From Oreohelix idahoensis (Eukaryota > Mollusca > Gastropoda > Stylommatophora > Oreohelicidae), in NCBI GenBank assembly GCA_024509875.1, contig JAMPIV010010565.1:614783-678782 (forward strand): 64,000 nucleotides of DNA, read 5' to 3'. A program made the position numbers and the translations under genes. This document shows, one piece after another, positions 21,529-30,984 of this stretch. Each line of letters opens with the position of its first letter. Within the stretch, counting starts at the first letter, position 1. Below the pieces are notes generated by a model. The model saw only the letters and a program-made list of their open reading frames with translations, was not told the DNA's origin and ran no database searches.

Positions 21529-23278
21529 TGTCGTGGAATATTCTAATCCACATATATAAATTATCAAGTAAATATAAAGCCTAATAAATACATATAATAA
21601 ATAAAGGAAGAAGAATGGTAAAGAACAGTGCTGTCACAATGACTGTACTCGAAATCCCCTTGTTTTCTACTGCGTATGCAAATTGTAACGTTTCACGTTG
21701 ATATTAAAGGCCTTCTGCAACATACACGCGTTTCCCAAACACACAATAAAATGTGCTGCCTTTCTAAGAAAAACCTTGAAATATGCAAGTTGACCTAAAT
21801 TTTAAATTCCATTCATGTCTTTTTCTACACTATGTTACCAAAAACAAAAGACAGATGGACTAAAGGATAGCGAGAAGGGAGGGGCGAATAAAGCCGAACG
21901 CATGCAAAATTAAACACGCGTCTCGCTATTAATGCCACCCCCAACCCGCGTCGCGCGATACACAATTACTACTATCACGCGTGTTAGGCTACAAGCACTA
22001 ACTTTTTCGGACGGACAGTGATAAATTCACTACCCTTCCCAGAGTTAGGTTTTAAAATCATAAAAAACGCTTATTAGGAAAGATAACATTATATGGGTTT
22101 ACGTTTGAAAACATTACAGTACCCAGACAGCACATCTTCGAAACAGGAGGTAGAAGGAATTGCATATTTTGAACGCAGCCACGTAGCTCTTTTAAATTTG
22201 GATATTTGGGTTCCTTAGGGCTTGCTGACAAAGAATATGTAAAACGTTACGCAAATAGTCCAGGAATTAATAAATTATAACCAAAATAAAATAGTGGGGA
22301 TGCCTGACAACATGGAATCATTTCTGCTCATAAAATTTTTTTTATAACGTGTTTGAAAAAACCTTACGTTACAGAAATAGCCTACCATGTAAACTCCAAA
22401 TTGATTGGAGCGCAACAAATGAAAGACTAACCACGATTGGTCGGGCTATAAATACTATCTTTCGTTGTTAGGGGAGACGTGAAAAGGTAACATTTTTTCA
22501 AACACTTGTCGAAACGTGGCCTCATTGGCTAGACTCGCTGATATACTCACTTGGGAGCGTTAGTTCGAGACCACTAGTGCAAATAATCTTGATAAAGCAA
22601 CAGTGCGTTGAAGCCAGCTCATATTTGTGTTAAATAAAAGCCTGGAACATAAGCAGATGGGAATTTGTGCCAGTATTTTGTGCCAGAATTCATTGCTAAT
22701 CAACGTATCTGTGTTTATTCTATGAATTGTGGGACCGTGGTCTTGATGGTACTGAGCAGCACCTGGTCAGAGCTTTGCTGAATCCAGAGTCGGACAGCAT
22801 ACTCCTTGGTCTTTTTAGCTATCAGTGAGGTGTCTCCAGAGCCCAGGGGAGAATTCGAGCAGAGGAGTCCTTTCCTGCCGCCATCACGCAAGATAAGCTG
22901 ATTTGGCCAGCTGAGCTCAACATTATGTCCCCTCATCTTGAAATAACTTTGTAAAAATAACATTCAGAGGGGAATTTAATTGTCTTAATATCAGGAACTG
23001 AGAACATCTCCAATACTAGTCCCTAAGACAAACTATTGAAGTCATGATGACAAATACCAACAGAGCTTGAACAAAACAAAACCAGTATTACCTCATATTA
23101 CTACTACACAACTGACACACATAGGATATTTTTAATAATATATGTCACTACAATATTCATATTGATAAAGTCTGTACATATACTTGTAATTAAAATTGAT
23201 TGTGATTCCTGGTTCCTTTGTATTTGAATCAGGACACATATACCTTTATGACAAAAATGAATACATATTGTTATTTGA
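21529..23278 (+). repeat. 3' LTR
   Basis: Starts TGTCGTGGAATATTC right after the polypurine tract. It carries the same TATAAATA (near 22447) and AATAAA (22633-22638) as the 5' LTR. Confidence 0.92.
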
Positions 23279-23960
23279 TTTTGTTATTTTCCAACTCTCA
23301 CAGCCATATGTTAACACTGAGATAACATTTGAATTAAACAGACGAAGCTTGGTATGTATATTCAATGATCGTAATTTCCAAATGTTAGATAATCTATTGA
23401 AGGCGCTAGCTGCCAAAGCAATTCTAGTATGGATTTCTCTTGTTGTGTCACCATCCTGAGTCATTTTTACTGCCTAAATAATTGAAACTTTCAACTTTCT
23501 GTAGTTTTTCCCCGTTCAAGATGATATCAAAGGTCTCGTTAGAAAAGTTCATAGCTTTAGTTTTAGAGGCATTTATTTGGAGACCTATTTTAACCGAGAG
23601 ATGACACAAATTATTTATTGCTTCTTGGGATTGTCTTGGTGTTGAACTTAAGAATGCTACATCATCTGCGAAATCCAGGTCCCCCAGTAATTTTCCATTT
23701 GTCCATTTTATACCTAATTGTTCATTGTGGGTATAGTTTCTCATAACCCAATCAATAGCTATTCCAAAAAGTAGTGGTGACATAATACAGCCTTGTTTCA
23801 CCCCTGTTTCTACTGTAAACCATTCTGTATTCCCTTTATTTGTTCTAACATAACATCTTGCATTGTCATATAGCGCTTTGATTATATTCACATATTTTAT
23901 AGTACAATATTTATTACAGCTTGACCTACTTGAGATGTAACACTGACAAAGCAGGAGGAG
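23279..23960 (-). mobile_element. RTE-like LINE, RT part (right part of the split LINE)
   Basis: Minus-strand frames encode VETGVKQGCIMSPLLFGIAI, then LDFADDVAFLSS with the FADD catalytic box, then a one-base frame change near 23460 and SVLTYGCESWKITK. The 5' end is truncated at about 23960. It is broken by the Gypsy insertion; its tail is at 15262-15458. Confidence 0.85.
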
Positions 23961-24057
23961 CAAACCAGGATGTCAATGTCAGAATAAAGTCAGGTATACC
24001 TTGAACTTCTTCAAACCAGTATAGAACTCAGGAGCTCTTTCCCAGGAAAAAGCAATA

Positions 24058-24525
24058 AGGCTGTTCTTCTTCGTAGATTTTCAGACGTCAGCTTGAATGT
24101 GTTTAAAGAAAACAGTAGTCAGCTTGAGGATGTTGGTATCTCCATAGAGTTTGTGCAGGAATGATACTGATGATGGCCACATTTGTCTTCTCTGTTCCTA
24201 ATATGTTGGGTACTTTTGCAGTAGATGTTTAGTAGTCATTTTATCGGTACCGCAGTTACTCATCAGAAGTTCTAATCTTTAGCTCGTTGAGTAGATGGTA
24301 TTTCAATCTTTTGTGGACTGGGCAGAGTATGAAATTACCACTTGCTCACTTCTGCTGAGCTGGTCAAATGCATCATTTTTCTGGTGGCCTGAATGCTCTG
24401 ATTCCCCCGTGTTCCTGCGTCTGCTTCTGATAAAACTCTAGTTCTCTTCATAAGTTATGCTTGTATCACGTTGAGATAACTTTCCAACTTCCTTTGCCAA
24501 TCTGTCAGCCTTTCCACTGCCAGGG
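24058..24525 (-). mobile_element. I-like LINE 3' fragment
   Basis: The minus strand carries the end of an RNase H domain (KADRLAKEVGKLSQRDTSIT) and a tail with MTTKHLLQKYPTY, then a GAAGAA end. Same family as 6973-7436 and the 46.8-55.9-kb element. Confidence 0.75.
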
Positions 24526-25008
24526 ATAACTAGACTGCTCAACACAAATCGAAAATGAGTCCCTCTCTATGGCTCAGAAACAGGACATATCATCACAAAT
24601 ACCTTACCCCAAATTCAAGACAGGTATCCTGGCAGATGAGTTCCTATTTCCACTGCTAGGATTGTCAATCATGGAGTCTACAGTACAGACATAATGGATC
24701 CTGGCTGTCCAGATAAAGCATTGCACTTGTCTGTACACACAGTAATGGGGAAACTATAAACACCATTACCACAGGATTTTAGTCTTGCCCAAAACAAGGT
24801 TCAAACACACTGCACTGTAGCCCTAATGTCCAAATTGACTGTACCTTCATGGCTTTATTAATTTTGACAATTTGAAGCAGTAATGAAAATAATATTACAG
24901 GATGTTAAGATTTTAAAAAATTGTTTAATCAAAAGTTGGACTCAATCATTTTCTAAAGATCAAGTAAGATAAGTTCTCTTATCCTTTTTCAGTGTAGATG
25001 GCCCCCCC
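24526..25008. other. Intron, nothing recognised
   Basis: Ordinary intron sequence upstream of a TTAA MITE. No ORF or repeat can be supported. Confidence 0.4.
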
Positions 25009-25154
25009 TTAACTTTTTGACTCCGGAACAACGTTCAGAGCATTGGTCAGATTTGACACCCATGCCAAAACAATTCTCTGAGCGTTGTTTTTAGTCTATC
25101 ATGAATAAAAATTACGGCACAGGGTGGAAAATAATTGCGGAGTCAAAGAGTTAA
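25009..25154. mobile_element. 146-bp TTAA-flanked MITE
   Basis: The left end TTAACTTTTTGACTCCG and the inverse of the right end TTAACTCTTTGACTCCG match at 16 of 17 positions, with TTAA at both ends. Noncoding. Confidence 0.8.
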
Positions 25155-25184
25155 AGAAGCCTACGCCAAATCATAAGATCTTGC

Positions 25185-25290
25185 AGCGGTAGTTTCTATA
25201 ACACTTTGTTTTACATGATAAGGCTGCCAGCTGCATCCACACCCTCATATTGGTCACCTTTTATGATATTCCCGAGGGATTAGTAGTGTT
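25185..25290 (-). mobile_element. Partial SINE-like repeat (GGCAACCTCATCA family)
   Basis: Head half only, ending 42 bp from the donor end of dynein exon 6. See 27325-27515 for the fuller copy. Confidence 0.55.
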
Positions 25291-25332
25291 ATTCTCTGGA
25301 CATTAGCGAATGTTTCATTCATGAATAAGTAC

Positions 25333-25453
25333 CTGCATTTTCTTGACACGAAGGGCAAATGTCTTTTGAATTTTGAAGAAATCTCTTGCGTATTCCTCCA
25401 CCTCGGCTGCAATGGATTCCACATTTTGATCCATGAAGTCACCATCCATACAT
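25333..25453 (-). CDS. Axonemal dynein heavy chain, exon 6 of 9 seen (DHC_N2)
   Basis: One base plus 40 codons, from a TTCACAG acceptor to CAG|GTACTT. The translation after the split Arg is CMDGDFMDQNVESIAAEVEE followed by a YARDFFKIQKTF segment. 'W/C-M-DG-F..-L/Q..E-ie-ev' followed by a '..KL.KTF' helix is the expected linker-proximal order in dynein heavy chains. It ends in phase 0 at KKMQ and continues directly into exon 7. Confidence 0.92.
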
Positions 25454-25499
25454 CTGTGAAAGTATCATCAGTGACTTTTGTCAGGTAGGTAGAACATAG

Positions 25500-25925
25500 T
25501 GCAATATAACAGTGATAACCTGACACTTTTAAATGACAGAATGTTTTTGGCATCATTGGTGTGATAATCTGACATCTGTATATTAAAGAATGATAATCAT
25601 ATTACTGGTGAGAAAACCTAACAAATTTACATGACAGAATGTTAATGACATTTCTGGTGAGATAGCCTGACATCTATGCCATAATGATAATGACATTACT
25701 GATGATATAACCTGACCTGTTTATATGACAGAATGATAATGACATTACTGGTCAGATAACTTGATATATTTATATGACACAATGATAATGGCTTTACTGG
25801 AGAGAAAACCTGAGAATGATAATGACATAACTGGTGAGATAACCTAACACTTTTATATGGCATAATGTTAATAATGTTACTGGTCAGATGACATGACATC
25901 TTCATATGACATAATGATAATTAAA
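25500..25925. repeat. ~50-bp degenerate minisatellite
   Basis: About seven diverged units with a core of GACAGAATGATAATGACATT and ACTGGTGAGATAACCTGACA. The first begins about 47 bp upstream of the acceptor of dynein exon 6. No homology to the exon was seen. Confidence 0.75.
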
Positions 25926-26059
25926 TAACTGGACACCGTCAGGTTTTTCAGTACATGGGTGCAGTAGATTTAGTCACTTGCTTCCGGTTTCAATTATTTT
26001 AATTAAAATGACACATGACTACCCCACGTTGTTCCAGAGGGTCTCTGTGGAGTCAAGGA

Positions 26060-26985
26060 AAAGGAATACTGCTTCATCAGGCATAAGATAAGAGCAGACA
26101 AACATGAGGTTGTGTATGAGGTTGGCAACCTCATCATATAAAGAAAATGGATACAGAAACTACCACTACAACAGCACATGAATGCTATGATGTAGGCTAG
26201 CACCAGTTATCTAGGCAAGACCAGGTCATTATTTTCTGGCTACGCACTGGACGTAACAGATTGAGATACTATCTATACCACAAGTTCAGGATTGGTACAA
26301 CAGATCTCTGCACCTGTGGCATCAGCCCCATGACAGCCAAACATCTGCTGCAGTCCTGCCCAACATACAACAGTGAACGGAGTAGCTTATAGCAACAACC
26401 TACTTCTCTCCACAAAAAACTGTTGCAGATGTCAGGACTCTTGCCTTTATTAGAGTCCTTAATGTAGAAGTCTGAAGGTGAACGAGATGTGAGGAACCTT
26501 GAGCTGACTACTGCCTTTATTAGAGTCATTAATGTAGAAGTCTGAGGGCAAATGAGATGTCAGGAACCTTGAGCTGACTCCTGCCTTTATTAGAGTCATT
26601 AATGTAGAAGTCTGAAGGTGAACGAGATGTGAGGAACCTTGAGCTGACTCCTGCCTTTATTAGAGTCATTAATGTAGAAGTCTGAAGGCGAACAAGATGT
26701 CAGGAACCTTGAGCTGACTACTGCCTTTATTAGAGTCATTAATGTAGAAGTCTGAGGGCAAATGAGATGTCAGGAACCTTGAGTTGACTACTGCCTTTAT
26801 TACAGTCATTAATGTAGAAGTCTGAGGGCAAATGAGATGTCAGGAACCTTGAGCTGACTACTGCCTTTATTAGAGTCATTAATGTAGAAGTCTGAAGACG
26901 AACGAGGAAGAAGAAGAAGGCTTCCTGGACGGGAGCCAGCTGCAATGGTTGCTGCATGCTCTATAAGGAGCATAGTTAGAAATGA
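26060..26985 (+). mobile_element. SINE-like repeat interrupted by an I-like LINE tail
   Basis: 26060-26205 matches the head half and 26918-26985 the tail half (GGCTTCCTGGACGGG, GCTCTATAAGGAGCA) of the SINE-like family. Between them (about 26215-26917) lies an I-like LINE C-terminus: FWLRTGRNRLRYYLYHKF, LCTCGISPMTAKHLLQSCPTY, ending in a GAAGAAGAAG tail. A precise target duplication could not be fixed. Confidence 0.65.
26441..26905 (+). repeat. 70-bp minisatellite grown from a LINE 3' end
   Basis: About seven units sharing CTGCCTTTATTAGAGTCATT and TGAGATGTCAGGAACCTTGA. The unit begins where the LINE's last codons (an 'AFIRVINV' type end) should be, and the array finishes at the LINE's own GAA tail, so it is an expansion of the LINE's 3' end. 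Confidence 0.85.
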
Positions 26986-27324
26986 TGAATATGTCACATG
27001 ATCATGTGACATGATCATCATTAAACTGTATACACTTTTGAAAACAGAAAAGTAAAAACTTCAAGTTCATCAAATTATTACTTGTATTCAATAAATTGGT
27101 GGTAGATGATGATATCTTGCCTGTACTAAAAAAGATTAAAAGGTACTCCTCTGCAGCACTGAAACAACTAAATAAGTTTGTTTTAAAAACCTGTAAAACA
27201 CAGTAAATATAATCATCAAATTATTTGATCTTGAGACTGAATCTAATAATAACAATCATCAGAAACTAAATTTAGCAATTCTAATTATATTTACAGCAAA
27301 CATAATATGAGATAAAAGAAAGAG
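26986..27324. other. Intron, nothing recognised
   Basis: AT-rich sequence; a short CATGATCATGTGACATGATC palindromic patch at 26998-27020 is the only structure noted. Confidence 0.4.
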
Positions 27325-27515
27325 TAGGATTTATGCACCCCCAGGCTTGTCGTGAGAGGCGACCAAAATGAGGCTGTGCCAGGGGCTGGCAACCTCATCA
27401 TATAAAACAAATAGCCACAGCAACAACTGCTACAACAGCTTGTGCAGACTTTCTACAAGGGGACCCACTTTAGTGGTGGTGCCATGCTCTGTAAGGAGCA
27501 AAAAGAAAATGATAA
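27325..27515 (+). mobile_element. SINE-like repeat, full copy
   Basis: The best copy of the family: GTCGTGAGAGGCGACC, GGCTGGCAACCTCATCATAT, CAAGGGGACCCACTTTAGTG, GCTCTGTAAGGAGCAAAAAG, then an AT-rich (GAT)-type tail. No clear polymerase III promoter. It could be the 3' end of an uncharacterised LINE. Confidence 0.7.
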
Positions 27516-27539
27516 TAATGACGATGAGTAAAACTAATG

Positions 27540-27910
27540 AATCTATGACTTGTCAGTAATTTAGTCATCTGTAATTGAGTCATTAGTAATTTGGGCAATA
27601 ATTTAGTCATCAGTAATTTAGTCATCAGTAATTGAGTCCGTAATTGATTCATCAGTAATTGAATCATTAGTAATTTGGTCAGTAATTTAGTTATCAGTAA
27701 TTTAGCTGTCAGTAATTTGGTCAGTAATTTAGTCGTCAGTAATTTGGTCAATAATTTAGTTGCCATCAATTTAGTTGCCAGCAATTTTGTCATCAGTAAT
27801 TTGGTCATCAGTAATTTTGTCAGCAATTTTGCCATCAGTAATTTAGTCATCAGTAATTTACTCAAGTACATAGTCAGTAATTTCATCAGTAATTTAGTCA
27901 GAAATGAATA
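27540..27910. repeat. ~15-bp degenerate minisatellite
   Basis: More than 20 variants of CAGTAATTTAGTCAT. It ends about 20 bp before the donor of dynein exon 5 (27930). Long frames on both strands are by-products of the short period. Confidence 0.8.
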
Positions 27911-27930
27911 ACATGGAAATACTTCCCAAC

Positions 27931-28070
27931 CTCTTTTCACATCTCTGCCATTTGAGTACAGTATTGAAAAATTTGGCGAATGGTTCCACTGCCACCATTA
28001 TGAGGTCCAAGTCTGGGTACTCAGAGGGAGGAAATTTGTACAGTAGCTCCTCTTTGTGAATCCATTCAAT
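27931..28070 (-). CDS. Axonemal dynein heavy chain, exon 5 of 9 seen (DHC_N2)
   Basis: 46 codons plus AG, from an ATATAG acceptor to AG|GTTGGG. It reads IEWIHKEELLYKFPPSEYPD and ends with a VLKWQRCEK segment. The 'hydrophobic-W-hydrophobic-x-KEE-L-F' and 'EPFAKFF..VLKW' blocks are classic dynein heavy chain tail motifs. The split Arg codon AG|A joins exon 6. Immediately upstream (28071-28480) a minisatellite repeats this exon's acceptor and its first ~20 bases. Confidence 0.92.
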
Positions 28071-28480
28071 CTATATCATAGGGATATATTCATATAAATT
28101 GTGGCTCCTTGTGATCCTATTAAATCTATATTAGAGTGATATATTTATATAAATTGTGGAGCTAAGCTACAATTTGTGGCTATTTGGGAACCTTTTCAAT
28201 CTATATCAGAGGGACATATTCACATAAATTGTGGAACCATGCTACAGTCTGTGGTTCTTTGTGAACCAGTTCAATCTATGTCTGAGGGATATATTCATAT
28301 AAATTGTGGAGCCATGCTATAATGTGTGGTTCTTTGTGAACCTATTCAATCTATATCAAAGTGGTATATTCATATAAATTGTGGAGCCATGCTATAATTT
28401 TTGGCTTCTATTTTTTGGGGGAATCAATTCAATCTGTATAAGTGCAATATATTCATATACATTTTCACATAAATTGTACA
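28071..28480 (-). repeat. 75-bp minisatellite containing copies of a dynein splice acceptor
   Basis: About five units of 75 bp. On the minus strand each carries a variant of GATATAGATTGAATAGGTTC, which matches the true junction ATATAG|ATTGAATGGATTCAC of dynein exon 5 at 28070. The copies thus include the 3' splice site and about 20 bases of exon, with an in-frame TAG in several. Confidence 0.85.
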
Positions 28481-28649
28481 GCCCTGTTATAAAAAAAATT
28501 TGTTATTAATTCCACTAACAGTGAAATATCCAAGTAAATTATGGGATAATGCTATCAAGCAGTAACATTAAGCTTACATATCTATTGCAATGAAATGAAA
28601 AATTTCATCTAAACCTAAAATAAGCAGAGCAAGAAAATGGCATCATCAT

Positions 28650-30680
28650 TATAAATATGTTCCAGTTTCCAGCGAGGATTGATCACCAACAAAAACAGAC
28701 CAAACTCTCCTATCCTGGATGGATCACCAGCAAAAACAGACCAAGCTCTCCTATCCTGGATGGATCACCAGCAAAAACAGACCAAGCTCTCCTATCCTGG
28801 ATGGATCACCAGCAAAAACAGACCAAGCTCTCCTATCCTGGATGGATCACCAGCAAAAACAGACCAAGCTCTCCTATCCTGGATGGATCACCAACAAAAA
28901 CAGACCAAGCTCATCCTATCCTGGATGGATCACCAACAAAAACAGACCAAGCTCTCCTATCCTGCAAAGATCACCAACAAAAACAGACCAAACTCATCCT
29001 ATCCTGGATGGATCACCAACAACAGACCAAGCTCTCCTATCCTGGATGGATCACCAACAACAATAGACCAAGCTCTCCTATCCTGGATGGATCACCAACA
29101 ACAATAGACCAAGCTCTCCTATCCTGGATGGATCACTAACAAAAACAGACCAAAATTGTCCTATCCTGGATGGATCACCAACAAAAACAGACCAAACTCA
29201 TCCTATCCTGGATGGATCACCAACAAAAACAGACCAAGTTCGTCCTATCCTGGATGGATCACCAACAAAAACAGACCAAACTCGTCCTATCCTGGATGGA
29301 TCATAAACAACAACAGACCAAACTCATCCTATCCTGGATGGATCATAAACAACAACAGACCAAACTCATCCTATCCTGGATGGATCACCAACAAAAACAG
29401 ACCAAGCTCTACTATCCTGGATGGATCACCAACAAAAACAGACCAAGCTCTTCTATCCTGGATGGATCACCAACAAAAACAGACCAAACTCGTCCTATCC
29501 TGGATGGATCACAACAAAAACAGACCAAGCTCGTCCTATCCTGGATGGATCACCAACAAAAACAGACCAAGCTCTATTATCCTGGATGGATCCCCAACAA
29601 AAACAGACCAAACTCGTCCTATCCTGGATGGATCACCAACAAAAACAGACCAAGCTTGTCCTATCCTGGATGGATCACCAACAAAAACAGACCAAACTCA
29701 TCCTATCCTGGATGGATCACCAACAAAAACAGACCAAGCTTGTCCTATCCTGGATGGATCACCAACAAAAACAGACCAAGCTTGTCCTATCCTGGATGGA
29801 TCACCAACAAAAACAGACCAAGCTCGTCCTATCCTGGATGGATCACCAACAAAAACAGACCAAGCTTGTCCTATCCTGGATGGATCACCAACAACAACAG
29901 ACCAAGCTTGTCCTATCCTGGATGGATTACCAACAAAAACAGACCAAGCTCTCCTATCCTGGATGGATCACCAACAAAAACAGACCAAGCTCTCCTATCC
30001 TGGATGGATCACCAACAAAAACAGACCAAGCTCGTCCTATCCTGGATGGATCACCAACAAATACAGACCAAACTCGTCCTATCCTGGATGGATCACCAAC
30101 AAAAACAGACCAAGCTCTCCTATCCTGGATGGATCACCAACAAAAACAGACCAAGCTCGTCTATCCTGTGGCATCCATTCAAGGTCTTTCTATGCCCTCT
30201 TTATTCCTGTCACTCCTGTCTTCAGTTCTTGTCTAAATGTGTTTTTAGGTCACTCTCTATTTCTCATATCCTGGGAACTCCAGAGCAAGGACTATCTTGT
30301 AATGTTATCAACTGGTTTTCTTCATGTTTGTTGTATCCAGTGTCAGCATCTTCTGACCTCTTGCTTCACTGAAGTTTGTCTTGTTCTTCTCACAACAGTG
30401 ATACTGTCATAAGCTTTCAATCCTTTTGTACTGCTCATGCATCCATTTATGAAAGTCTGTATCTTTCTGATTGTCATTTTTGTTGTTTTCCATGTTTCAG
30501 AGCCATACAATAGGACTGACTTGACAAATGAGTTGAAGATTCTTATTTTTGAGTTGGACCTGATTTCTTTTAGATTTCCACATATTTCCCAGTGCACTGA
30601 AAGCTCTTCTTGCATTTTGTATTCTTATTTTGGTATCAATATCTATTCCTCAAACTTTGTCTATACTGCTGCTGCCAGCA
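28650..30680 (-). mobile_element. RTE-like LINE 3' end with a giant internal minisatellite
   Basis: On the minus strand 30680-30178 encodes a LINE C-terminus (ENxK region, SVLLYGSETWKTTKMTIRK, then PKNTFRQELKTG). At DRRAWSVFVGDPSRIG the sequence falls into a tandem array (to 28675), then ends in the LINE's short VGDQSSLET tail and an ATGATGATG end. So the array lies within the last codons of the LINE. Confidence 0.8.
28675..30170 (-). repeat. 41/42-bp minisatellite, ~36 units
   Basis: Unit core CCTGGATGGATCACCAACAA then AAACAGACCAAGCT. Units of 41 and 42 bp are mixed. Because the unit lacks stops in several frames, frames of up to 418 codons appear on the plus strand; these are artefacts. 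On the minus strand the unit is the LINE's WSVFVGDPS codons. Confidence 0.9.
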
Positions 30681-30779
30681 CATAAGTATGATTCCTCACT
30701 TTGTAGAGAAAAAGAAAATATACTTAACCAAAATAATAAAACCCTCTGTGTGGTTCCTCGGGTCTTTGAAAAGAGAAAG

Positions 30780-30965
30780 AAACGACTACTGCACCCTCAG
30801 GTATGTCGTACAGACTGATTAATAAGAGATTGTGCACAGGGTTGGCAACCTCATCAAGTAAACAAATTTCCACAGAAACCACAACTGCAAAAGTTTTTGT
30901 GTAGGCTTCCTGCAAGGCCACATTGGCGTCTCTATGCTCTGTAAGGAGTGCAAAGGTAAATGATG
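30780..30965 (+). mobile_element. SINE-like repeat (GGCAACCTCATCA family)
   Basis: Contains GGGTTGGCAACCTCATCAAG, GTGTAGGCTTCCTGCAAGG and GCTCTGTAAGGAGTGCAAAG, in the family order. It lies between the LINE at 28.7-30.7 kb and the next minisatellite. Confidence 0.7.
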
Positions 30966-30984
30966 ACGATTTTAACTTATTGGT

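Larger units (their letters stand above)
15459..23278 (+). mobile_element. Gypsy-type LTR retrotransposon, integrase-before-RT order
   Basis: 7.8 kb with two 1,750-bp direct LTRs (15459-17208, 21529-23278) that differ at only about four positions (three are homopolymer lengths), so the insertion is recent. Inside: a Gag-like frame (17733-19490) and a frame with integrase C-terminal region, RT and RNase H (19563-21461). In ordinary Gypsy elements integrase follows RNase H; here its C-terminal part comes first, as in the Gmr1 group. Protease and the integrase catalytic core are not found, so this copy should depend on others to move. No target duplication is seen, and about 70 codons of the host LINE are missing at the site. 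Confidence 0.92.

Noticed and set aside
27470..27940. 156-codon minus-strand frame with repeated KLLMTKLL
   Set aside because: By-product of the ~15-bp minisatellite.
28657..30412. Frames of 160-418 codons on the plus strand with repeated GWITNKNRPS
   Set aside because: They are the 41/42-bp minisatellite read in frames without stops; all three plus frames are open, and the array is antisense to a LINE tail.
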